From positions 3,348,001 through 3,412,000 of the forward strand of contig NZ_OZ245846.1 in assembly GCF_965228935.1 (NCBI RefSeq): a DNA stretch of 64,000 bases. Direction: 5' to 3'. This DNA is from Ulvibacterium sp965228935 (GTDB lineage Bacteria; Bacteroidota; Bacteroidia; Flavobacteriales; Flavobacteriaceae). Positions 8,280 through 15,861 of this stretch are shown one piece after another (position 1 is the first letter of the stretch; each line of letters starts with the position of its first letter). A program made the position numbers and the translations under genes. Under the pieces are notes generated by a model. That model searched no databases. It was not told where the DNA came from and saw only the letters and a program-made list of their open reading frames with translations.

Positions 8280-9725
8280 CTAGAAGCTGGAGTTTTCCTT
8301 CACCTGCTTTGAATATTTTTTGATTTTCTCCAATAACTGCTGCAAGTGTTCTGGTGTTGTAAACGGATTCATAAGGGTAGTGCGTAGATATTGGATACCC
8401 CTTAGTTTGGTCTGGACAATATAAAATTCGCCATCCTCCAAAAGAAATTGTCTGATGTGTTCATTAAGTTGATTTAGGGCAAAAGTATCCAGGTCGGAAT
8501 CTAAATATCGAAAGCATACGATATTGGATTCGGGTAAGATCGCCAATTCAAATTGCGGATCATTTTGAAGGATTTCCCCAAATTGATGTCCCATATCGTA
8601 TAATCGGGTAAGAAACCTATCAAAAACTTCCTCTCCATAGGTTTTTAACAATAGATACCAATGGATACTCATCATGGTCTTGGTACATTCAAATGTCCGC
8701 TTACCGGAATTGTACCAGTCCTCATGGTCTGTGGGTGTCAAAAGATAATCCGCTTTTTGACTGAAGGTGGCCGTAGCGTGAATATCGTTTTTGAAAAGTA
8801 GGGCCGTAGTGATAGTGGGCATCATCATCATTTTATGACCATCTATGACCACAGAATCCGCTTGTTCCATACCCTTCACCCTATACGCATATTTTTCCGA
8901 AAAGATGGCCGCTCCTCCATGGGCACCGTCCACATGAAACCATAGGTCGTTGGTTTCGGCAAATTTTCCAATGGCTTCCAGGTTATCATAGACCCCGGTG
9001 GCTGTCGAAGGAGCACTTCCAATGATGGCAAAAACGGTTATTCCCTCTTTTTTGGCCTTTTCAAGATGGGGTTGAAGTTGGGAGGTGTCCATTTGAAAGC
9101 TTTGGGTAGCGGGAATTTTAATAATCCCTTTTTCCCCCAATCCCATTATTTTAGCCGCGCGGTCTATGCAATAATGGGCTTCCTCACTGACCATAATACC
9201 TAATTGGCCCCCATGGCCTTTGTTCCAAATGTCGTGGTAAAGCTTTGTCTTTCTGGCTGATAGCAAGGCCGTTAAATTGGCCAAGGTTCCCCCTGAGGTC
9301 AAAAAGCCTCCGGAATTTGGACGGTATCCGATTTTTTCACAAAGTTTGTTGACAACAATGCGCTCAATAGCGGATGGGGCCATTCCCATTTCGTAGATGG
9401 CCATACCATTGTTCAGTAGGGCACTTACCATTCCCGATAATGCGGTTATCGGTGCCGTGGGGCTTACTTGGTGTCCAATGTATTTGGGATGATGTATTTG
9501 CGTGGTTCGGTTTAGAATTTCCGGAAAAAACTCGGATACATCCCCTTTATCAAGAAAATCTCCCCAAAAGGCCAGTTCGTTTTCGGGTACATTCCAATTT
9601 ATGGCAGTGTCCGATTTTGCCTGGATATTATTCTCCAAATGATTAGCCAGTTCGTCGATGAGCTTATGACCGTGTTTCCTGAAATCCTTCGGAGAGTAGA
9701 CCGCTTTTAATAGGTTTTTGTCCAT
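8280..9725 (-). CDS. PLP-dependent group II amino acid decarboxylase
   Basis: 481 residues of the aromatic-L-amino-acid/glutamate/diaminobutyrate decarboxylase family. Seen: GGTLANLTALLSAR near the PLP phosphate site, FHVDGAHGG (the Asp that contacts the pyridine nitrogen) and DGHKMMMM, whose Lys298 should form the Schiff base. The family releases CO2 from an amino acid to give an amine; the substrate cannot be set here. A second, distinct member is encoded at 52359-53834. The gene stands alone, convergent with the exported-protein gene before it. Confidence 0.88.
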   Translation of the reverse strand: MDKNLLKAVYSPKDFRKHGHKLIDELANHLENNIQAKSDTAINWNVPENELAFWGDFLDKGDVSEFFPEILNRTTQIHHPKYIGHQVSPTAPITALSGMVSALLNNGMAIYEMGMAPSAIERIVVNKLCEKIGYRPNSGGFLTSGGTLANLTALLSARKTKLYHDIWNKGHGGQLGIMVSEEAHYCIDRAAKIMGLGEKGIIKIPATQSFQMDTSQLQPHLEKAKKEGITVFAIIGSAPSTATGVYDNLEAIGKFAETNDLWFHVDGAHGGAAIFSEKYAYRVKGMEQADSVVIDGHKMMMMPTITTALLFKNDIHATATFSQKADYLLTPTDHEDWYNSGKRTFECTKTMMSIHWYLLLKTYGEEVFDRFLTRLYDMGHQFGEILQNDPQFELAILPESNIVCFRYLDSDLDTFALNQLNEHIRQFLLEDGEFYIVQTKLRGIQYLRTTLMNPFTTPEHLQQLLEKIKKYSKQVKENSSF

Positions 9726-9806
9726 CCCTAAAAATAAAGTCTTGGTTTAAGTAAACAAAACAATGCATCAAAAACATTCCATCTCCTTTGAAACTTCCTA
9801 TATGAA

Positions 9807-9840
9807 TTTGTAACAATTATGACGAGTTTTGTTACATTTG
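9807..9840 (+). promoter_or_regulatory. Bacteroidota-type promoter of the dipeptidyl peptidase III gene
   Basis: TTTG (9807-9810), a 22-base spacer, then TACATTTG (9833-9840), matching the TTTG/TAnnTTTG promoter consensus. The ATG follows 26 bases after the box, leaving a short leader. Confidence 0.5.
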
Positions 9841-9866
9841 GAAGATAAACAAACTTTCTCATAACT

Positions 9867-11894
9867 ATGAAATTTAAAAATATTGCATGCGGTTTTCTTA
9901 TCGCAAGTTTTTTGTGGTCATGTACCGAAAAAACAGAAGAAAAACCGGTTGAAGCTACGGAAACCACCAAGTTTGAATATGTTGTAGATCAGTTTGCGGA
10001 TTTAAGGATCTTGCGATATCAGATTCCCGGTTTCGATGAACTTATGTTAAAGGAAAAGAGACTGGTGTATTATTTGACCCAGGCCGGTCTGGCCGGTAGG
10101 GACATCATGTGGGATCAAAACTATCGGCATAATTTGCAAATTAGGGATGCACTTGAAAAAGTTTATATATCATATAAGGGTGATAAGAATGCCGAAGATT
10201 GGAAAGCCCTCGAGACCTATTTAAAACGCGTATGGTTTTCCAACGGCATTCATCACCATTATTCCAATGACAAGATCAAACCGGATTTTACAGCGGAATA
10301 TTTGACTTATTTGCTCAAAGAGACGGATACGGAACTTTCAGGAGAACCTTTTGATGTAATTTTCAACGAAAAGGATAACAAAAAGGTCAATAAGAAAAAG
10401 GGTGTGGATAATGTAGCTTCCTCTGCCATTAATTTTTATGACCCTACGGTAACGGATGCCGATGTGGAATCCTTCTATGCTAAAATGGACAAAGGGCCTG
10501 AGGGAAAGCCTATTGAAGTAGGTCTTAATACCAAACTGGTAAAGGAAAATGGAAAATTAAAGGAAATGGTCTGGAAGTCCGGGGGGATGTATGGCGAGGC
10601 CATTGACGAAATCATAAAATGGTTGGAAAAGGCCAAGGAGGTCGCGGAAAACGAGCAACAGGCCAAAACACTGGGACTTTTGATCGAGTATTATAAAACA
10701 GGGAACCTGGGTACATGGGATGAATATGCCATTGCATGGGTCAACTCTACCAATGGTAATATCGATTGGATCAATGGCTTCGTGGAAGTGTACAACGACC
10801 CAAAAGGATATAAGGGTTCTTATGAAAACATTGTCCAGATCAAAGATTTTGAAATGTCCAAACAAATGGCGGTGCTTTCGGAAAATGCACAATGGTTTGA
10901 GGATAACTCCCCCTTGATGGAAGAGCATAAAAAACCCAATGTTGTTGGTATTTCCTATAAAACGGTCAATGTTGCCGGAGAGGCTGGGGATGCCTCCCCG
11001 AGTACACCGATTGGGGTGAACCTTCCGAACAACAATTGGATACGCCAAAAACACGGTAGTAAATCGGTTTCCTTGGGAAACATTATCGATGCGTATAATA
11101 ATGCCGGGGGGAGTGGCCGATTAAAGGAGTTTGCATATGATGCCGAGGAAATTGCTTTGGAAGAGCAACACGGAAAACTGGCGGACAAGTTACATACCGC
11201 ACTTCATGAAGTTATAGGTCATGCCTCCGGTCAGATCAATGAGGGAGTCGGTCAGCCCAAGGAGACACTGAAAAACTACGCGTCCACTATGGAAGAAGGT
11301 AGGGCTGATCTGGTAGGGCTCTATTTCCTGATGGATCCAAAACTCCAGGAACTGGGTCTAGTAGAGAACTGGAAAGAACTGGGCAAAGCCGCCTATGACG
11401 GTTATATCCGAAATGGTTTAATTACACAGCTTATCCGCATTAAACTGGGTGATGATATTGAGGAAGACCATATGGTAAATAGGCAATGGGTCTCTGCCTG
11501 GGCCTATGAAAAAGGAAAGGCGGATAACGTTATCGCAAAAGTGGAAAAGGGCGGTAAAACGTTTTACAATATTAATGACTATGCCAAATTACGAAGTCTT
11601 TTCGGAGAGTTGCTGAAAGAGACCCAACGTATTAAATCCGAAGGCGATTTTAAGGCAGCACAGGATTTGGTGGAGGGATATGGCGTAAAGGTAGATCAAG
11701 AGCTGCATGCACAGGTTTTGGAACGCAATATGCAATTTAAGTCAGCGCCTTATAGCGGATTTGTAAACCCGATATTAGAGCCGGAAACCAATGAGTCCGG
11801 TGAAATAGTGGATATCAAAATCAAACAACCTGAAAGCTTCGAAGGTCAAATGTTGGATTATGCGGAGAGGTTTGGGTTTTTGAGCAAAAATTGA
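9867..11894 (+). CDS. Dipeptidyl peptidase III family (M49) zinc peptidase, lipoprotein
   Basis: 675 residues. The N-terminus is a lipoprotein signal (FLIASFLWSC, Cys at residue 19), so the enzyme is anchored in the envelope. The M49 zinc motif HEVIGH lies at 447-452 and the second ligand motif EEGRAD at 476-481; both catalytic elements are intact. Family members remove dipeptides from the N-terminus of short peptides. Length matches the family. A strong hairpin terminator follows at 11926-11952. Confidence 0.93.
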   Translation: MKFKNIACGFLIASFLWSCTEKTEEKPVEATETTKFEYVVDQFADLRILRYQIPGFDELMLKEKRLVYYLTQAGLAGRDIMWDQNYRHNLQIRDALEKVYISYKGDKNAEDWKALETYLKRVWFSNGIHHHYSNDKIKPDFTAEYLTYLLKETDTELSGEPFDVIFNEKDNKKVNKKKGVDNVASSAINFYDPTVTDADVESFYAKMDKGPEGKPIEVGLNTKLVKENGKLKEMVWKSGGMYGEAIDEIIKWLEKAKEVAENEQQAKTLGLLIEYYKTGNLGTWDEYAIAWVNSTNGNIDWINGFVEVYNDPKGYKGSYENIVQIKDFEMSKQMAVLSENAQWFEDNSPLMEEHKKPNVVGISYKTVNVAGEAGDASPSTPIGVNLPNNNWIRQKHGSKSVSLGNIIDAYNNAGGSGRLKEFAYDAEEIALEEQHGKLADKLHTALHEVIGHASGQINEGVGQPKETLKNYASTMEEGRADLVGLYFLMDPKLQELGLVENWKELGKAAYDGYIRNGLITQLIRIKLGDDIEEDHMVNRQWVSAWAYEKGKADNVIAKVEKGGKTFYNINDYAKLRSLFGELLKETQRIKSEGDFKAAQDLVEGYGVKVDQELHAQVLERNMQFKSAPYSGFVNPILEPETNESGEIVDIKIKQPESFEGQMLDYAERFGFLSKN

Positions 11895-11925
11895 GAACAA
11901 TAGGGCTACTACGAAACAAAAATGA

Positions 11926-11952
11926 AGCCGTCCGTGTAAAACGGACGGCTTT
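11926..11952. terminator. Bidirectional intrinsic terminator
   Basis: AGCCGTCCGT, loop GTAAA, ACGGACGGCT form a perfect 10-bp stem between the convergent M49 peptidase and acyl-CoA dehydrogenase genes. T runs are short (TT on the plus side, AA before the stem), so efficiency is uncertain. Confidence 0.75.
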
Positions 11953-11982
11953 CCTCCTGTCTCATCAGAATTTAAATCTGAA

Positions 11983-13794
11983 TTAGTCAAAGGTATATCC
12001 ATTTTGCTCGGCTACCACATCGGCAATTTGCGTCCGTAAGGCTACCACGTTTGGATAATTGGTATATTTTGTAAAACGCTTGAGCCCCATGAGCATCATG
12101 CGTTGTTCGTCTCCTTCCGCCAAGGAGATAATGGCCTCCCTGCCTTTTTTGCCAATGGTCTCCACCGCATTGTACAAATACAGTTTGGACATGGCAATTT
12201 GGGCCGTCTGGGACTCCTCTCCTGAGCGTCTGGCATTTTTTTCCGTTCGCAAAACAGTGGATTCGGCCATGTAAATTTCAATTAGAATATCGGCAGCGGC
12301 CAGCATCAGTTGCTGATGTTTTTCCAATTCAGGGCCAAACTTTTGGACGGCACTTCCAGCAACCATCAAAAACACTTTTTTTAATCGGGAGATTACATCC
12401 TTTTCTTCGGACAAAAGTTCTGAAAAGTCTGGTGTCTCAAAGGATGGGATACCCATTAGTTCTTCGCCAACCGCGGTAGCCGGGCCTAGTAGATCTACGT
12501 GACCCTTCATGGCCTTTTTCACGAGCATTCCCACCACTAGCATACGGTTGATCTCGTTGGTTCCTTCATAAATTCTAGAGATTCGGGCATCGCGCCAAGC
12601 CGACTCCATAGGGGTATCTGCGCTGAAGCCCATACCACCAAAAATCTGGAGACCTTCATCCGTGGTCTCCTGTAAGTCCTCGGAGACCGCGACCTTTAAA
12701 ATGGAACATTCTATCGCATATTCCTCAACACCCTTCAACTCCGCCTCTTGATGGGAGTTGCCATTGGATTCACGTAATGCAATCCTATCCTCTATGTTTT
12801 TTGCAGCGCGATAACATGCCGACTCTCCGGCATAGGCGTTCGTCGCCATCTGTGCTATTTTGGCCTTTATCGCCCCGAAATTGATAATCGGGGTTTTGAA
12901 CTGCATACGCTCATTGGCATATTTTACTGCTTCGGTCACTACCCGGCGCTGGGCATCCAAACAGGCTGCTGCCAGTTTAATACGCCCAATGTTCAGGGCG
13001 TTCATGGCGATTTTAAATCCATTTCCTCTTTCGGAAAGCATATTCTCTATGGGAACCTTGGTTTCATTGAAAAAGACCTGTCGGGTAGAGGAGGAGTGGA
13101 TACCTAGTTTCTTTTCCTCATCACCCAGGGTAATTCCATTCTTTGGATCGTTCTCCACAATGAACCCCGTTATGTATTTGTCATCCTCTATCCGGGCAAA
13201 AACGATAAATAGATTACAGAAGCCCGCGTTGGAAATCCACATTTTTTGACCGGTAATGGTATAGTGTTTTCCATCATCGGACAGCACTGCCTTTGTCTTT
13301 CCGGAATTGGCATCCGATCCGGCCCCGGGTTCCGTGAGGCAATAGGCCCCGAACCATTCGCCTGAAGCCAGCTTCGGCACATATTTTTGCTTTTGTTCCT
13401 CAGTACCGTATAAGGTAATTGGCATGGTTCCAATACCGGTATGTGCACCGAAGGCCGTACTAAAGGAGCCCGTGACGCCGGAAATATAGTCGCAGACCAA
13501 CATAGTGGAGACAAATCCCATTCCCAGACCTTCATATTTTTCCGGTACGGCTACACTGAGCAACCCCAATTCCCCGGCCTTTCGCATACATGCTTCCGTG
13601 TAAGCGTAATCCTTTTTTTCAAAACGTTCCCAATGTGCCCAGAGCTCCCGATCCGCAAATTCTTTGGTGCTTTCGCGCATCATCCGTTGCTCTTCATTCA
13701 AATCTTCCAACATAAAAACGTCCTCACATTTGGTTTCCTTTATCAGGAATTGCCCGCCCCGCAAAATTTCTTTGTTCATTGTTTCTGTACTCAT
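11983..13794 (-). CDS. fadE: Acyl-CoA dehydrogenase, FadE type
   Basis: 603 residues, the length of the FadE/VLCAD-like group rather than the 380-residue short type. Seen: YCLTEPGAGSDANS and QKMWISNAG in the FAD/substrate domain, IYEGTNEINRML with the expected catalytic Glu, and an extra C-terminal helical domain. It catalyses the first, FAD-dependent step of fatty acid beta-oxidation. It is the last gene of the marR-fadN-fadA-fadE run, the same order as fadNAE in Bacillus subtilis. A four-helix-bundle gene separates it from fadA. The symbol is assigned by family and order. Confidence 0.93.
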   Translation of the reverse strand: MSTETMNKEILRGGQFLIKETKCEDVFMLEDLNEEQRMMRESTKEFADRELWAHWERFEKKDYAYTEACMRKAGELGLLSVAVPEKYEGLGMGFVSTMLVCDYISGVTGSFSTAFGAHTGIGTMPITLYGTEEQKQKYVPKLASGEWFGAYCLTEPGAGSDANSGKTKAVLSDDGKHYTITGQKMWISNAGFCNLFIVFARIEDDKYITGFIVENDPKNGITLGDEEKKLGIHSSSTRQVFFNETKVPIENMLSERGNGFKIAMNALNIGRIKLAAACLDAQRRVVTEAVKYANERMQFKTPIINFGAIKAKIAQMATNAYAGESACYRAAKNIEDRIALRESNGNSHQEAELKGVEEYAIECSILKVAVSEDLQETTDEGLQIFGGMGFSADTPMESAWRDARISRIYEGTNEINRMLVVGMLVKKAMKGHVDLLGPATAVGEELMGIPSFETPDFSELLSEEKDVISRLKKVFLMVAGSAVQKFGPELEKHQQLMLAAADILIEIYMAESTVLRTEKNARRSGEESQTAQIAMSKLYLYNAVETIGKKGREAIISLAEGDEQRMMLMGLKRFTKYTNYPNVVALRTQIADVVAEQNGYTFD

Positions 13795-13808
13795 AATTTT
13801 TAGTTTTT

Positions 13809-14223
13809 AGAGTAAAGAAAATAGAATAGAGAGAAGAAAAATTAGTCCAATCTATTTTGAAAACCCATTGTCATTTTTTGACATTCTTCTATTTTACTTT
13901 CCAATTTTTTTAACGTTTCAGTATCTATGTAGTTTCTGTAGTATGCTATTAATAATTGTGTTCCCAATTCGTATGAAGAACTTAAGGAATAATCAATGTA
14001 ATTTTTAAAACCTTTATCCGTTCTTCCGGAGCCCTCCGCAATATTACTTGGCATGGAAACAGAGCACCTACTTAGCTGGGAACTCAAGTCATATCTTTCA
14101 TGTTTTGGAAAATTTACTAGAATATCTGAAACATCATTGGCTATTTCAAGGCCCAATTGCCATATCTTTAAATTCTTATAATTATGCCGTCTTGCCATAC
14201 GTGTCTATACTCTATTTTCCTTT
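13809..14223 (-). repeat. IVS-like element 1: inverted repeat enclosing a four-helix-bundle gene
   Basis: The left arm AAAGAAAATAGAATAGAG (13814-13831) pairs with the reverse complement of 14203-14223 (AAAGGAAAATAGAGTATAGAC) at 17 of 18 positions with three bulged bases. The arms flank the gene at 13842-14198. The 10-mer AGAGTAAAGA at 13809-13818 recurs in element 2 at 15451-15460. In the fad transcript the arms could form one long stem closing the small gene in a loop. Limits are approximate. Confidence 0.55.
13842..14198 (-). CDS. Four-helix-bundle protein (23S rRNA intervening-sequence protein family)
   Basis: 118 residues. Conserved family blocks are KNLKIWQLGLEIA at the start, ERYDLSSQLSRCSVSMPSNIAEG in the middle and a helical C-terminus. 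The family (also including Avd of diversity-generating retroelements) forms a pentameric helical barrel and often binds nucleic acid; its cellular role outside retroelements is unknown. No reverse transcriptase lies nearby. The gene is inserted between fadA (31 bases upstream) and fadE (47 bases downstream) and is a paralogue of the gene at 15468-15824. Confidence 0.9.
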   Translation of the reverse strand: MARRHNYKNLKIWQLGLEIANDVSDILVNFPKHERYDLSSQLSRCSVSMPSNIAEGSGRTDKGFKNYIDYSLSSSYELGTQLLIAYYRNYIDTETLKKLESKIEECQKMTMGFQNRLD

Positions 14224-14229
14224 TTCTTT

Positions 14230-15423
14230 TTAAGAAAGAAACTCATAGATTCCGGCGGCTCCTTGTCCGGTGCCCACGCACATGGTCACCATACCGTACT
14301 TCCCCTTCATATCCCGTTTTCGCATCTCGTCGAACAACTGAACGGAAAGCTTTGCGCCGGTACACCCCAAAGGATGCCCCAGGGCAATGGCCCCTCCATT
14401 TACGTTTACGATGTCTTGATTTAAATTCAATTCACGGATTACCGCAAGCGACTGGGAGGCGAAGGCCTCGTTCAATTCAATTAATTCAATATCCTTCTGT
14501 TGTAATCCGGCCTGACCGAGCGCTTTTGGAATGGCTTTTACGGGTCCAATACCCATAATCCGGGGTTCTACCCCCGCAGCGGCATAATTCACCAAACGAG
14601 CGATAGGTTCCAAATCCAATTCCTTTACCATATCCTCGTTCATAATCAATACAAAGGCCGCACCATCACTCATTTGCGAAGAGTTTCCTGCGGTAACACT
14701 TCCACCTGCTGCAAAAACAGGTCGCAATTTGGCCAATGCCTCCATGGAAGTATCGGCACGTGGCCCTTCATCCTTGTTCACGGTATAGGTCTTGGTTTCC
14801 TTTTTACCGGAAGCATTGACGTAGGTGTGCTCTACTTCAATGGGCACGATTTGGTCTTGAAAACGATCTTCTGCCTGGGCCTTTAACGCTTTTTGGTGCG
14901 AATTGAACGCAAACTCATCCTGGTCTTCCCGGGATACCTTGAATTGCTCAGCAACCGCTTCTGCCGTTAATCCCATACCCCAGTAGTAATCCTCATTTCC
15001 TTCTTTGGCCACGGAATAATCCGGTACGGGCTTATATCCTCCCATGGGAATATAACTCATACTTTCAGCTCCACCTGCAATGATACAATCCGCCATGCCG
15101 GCTTGAATCTTTGCCGTGGCAATCCCTATAGTTTCTATTCCCGATGCACAATATCGGTTTACGGTGACTCCCGGTACATCCTCGATTTCCAGCCCCATTA
15201 GAGAAATCAGTCGGGCTACGTTAAGACCTTGCTCGGCTTCGGGCATCGCATTACCGACAATGACATCATCGATTCTTTTCTTATCCAATTGCGGAACTTC
15301 CTTCATCATATGCTCGATGGTCTCTGCGGCCAGTTCATCGGGCCGCTTGAATCGGAATACTCCCCTGGGCGCCTTGCCGACAGCGGTTCTATATGCTTTA
15401 ACGATGTATGCTGTTTTGTTCAT
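14230..15423 (-). CDS. fadA: Acetyl-CoA C-acyltransferase (3-ketoacyl-CoA thiolase)
   Basis: 397 residues. The acyl-accepting Cys is Cys92 in NRYCASG; the other thiolase signatures are GGAIALGHPLGCTGA and the C-terminal MCVGTGQGAAG with the second catalytic Cys. It cleaves 3-ketoacyl-CoA to acetyl-CoA and a shortened acyl-CoA, the last step of beta-oxidation. It sits between fadN and fadE in the operon, but four-helix-bundle genes are interposed on both sides. Confidence 0.95.
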   Translation of the reverse strand: MNKTAYIVKAYRTAVGKAPRGVFRFKRPDELAAETIEHMMKEVPQLDKKRIDDVIVGNAMPEAEQGLNVARLISLMGLEIEDVPGVTVNRYCASGIETIGIATAKIQAGMADCIIAGGAESMSYIPMGGYKPVPDYSVAKEGNEDYYWGMGLTAEAVAEQFKVSREDQDEFAFNSHQKALKAQAEDRFQDQIVPIEVEHTYVNASGKKETKTYTVNKDEGPRADTSMEALAKLRPVFAAGGSVTAGNSSQMSDGAAFVLIMNEDMVKELDLEPIARLVNYAAAGVEPRIMGIGPVKAIPKALGQAGLQQKDIELIELNEAFASQSLAVIRELNLNQDIVNVNGGAIALGHPLGCTGAKLSVQLFDEMRKRDMKGKYGMVTMCVGTGQGAAGIYEFLS

Positions 15424-15443
15424 AAGCTGCTTTTGAGATAAAG

Positions 15444-15854
15444 GACCAAAAGAGTAAAGACAAAAGACTACTTATCCAACCCTCCCTGAAATCCTGATAT
15501 CATTTTTTGTAACTGCTGAATTCTCTGCTCCAATTCCTTGAATTTTTTATCTGAAATATAGGCTTCGTTGCAAGCAATGATAAGCTGTGTTTCCCATTCA
15601 AATGCTGAGCCAAGACTTACTTCCAGAAATTTGCTAAAATGCTTATCCGTACTTTTACTACTTCCTTCAGCAATGTTGGAAGGTATGGAGACGGCACAGC
15701 GAATCATTTGACTAGAGAGGTTGTATCTTTCAAAGTCTGGAAAAGTCCTTGCCAGATTATAAGTCTCGCTAACTATTGACATCCCTTCTGTCCAAATTTT
15801 AAGTTTTCGAAAATTATGGGTCATCTCCAGTCTTTGTTCTTTCCTCTTTTCATC
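15444..15854 (-). repeat. IVS-like element 2: inverted repeat enclosing a second four-helix-bundle gene
   Basis: The 26-base arm at 15444-15469 matches the reverse complement of 15829-15854 at 21 of 26 positions, including runs AAAAGAG, AAAGA and AAAGACT. The left arm overlaps the stop codon of the enclosed gene. The arm shares AGAGTAAAGA (15451-15460) with element 1. The distance from fadN stop to fadA start is 438 bases here and 435 bases between fadA and fadE, so the two inserts are of nearly equal size. Confidence 0.6.
15468..15824 (-). CDS. Four-helix-bundle protein (23S rRNA intervening-sequence protein family), second copy
   Basis: 118 residues with the same blocks as its paralogue (RKLKIWTEGMSIV, ERYNLSSQMIRCAVSIPSNIAEGS, a GFQGGLDK tail). 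By eye roughly half of the aligned residues are the same as in the copy at 13842-14198, so this is not a recent duplication. It lies 37 bases after fadN and 44 bases before fadA, inside an inverted repeat. Function unknown. Confidence 0.9.
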   Translation of the reverse strand: MTHNFRKLKIWTEGMSIVSETYNLARTFPDFERYNLSSQMIRCAVSIPSNIAEGSSKSTDKHFSKFLEVSLGSAFEWETQLIIACNEAYISDKKFKELEQRIQQLQKMISGFQGGLDK

Positions 15855-15861
15855 CCAAGTT

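Noticed and set aside
13842..15824. Diversity-generating retroelement (four-helix-bundle proteins resemble Avd)
   Set aside because: No reverse transcriptase, template repeat or variable repeat was found near; the genes sit in a metabolic operon.
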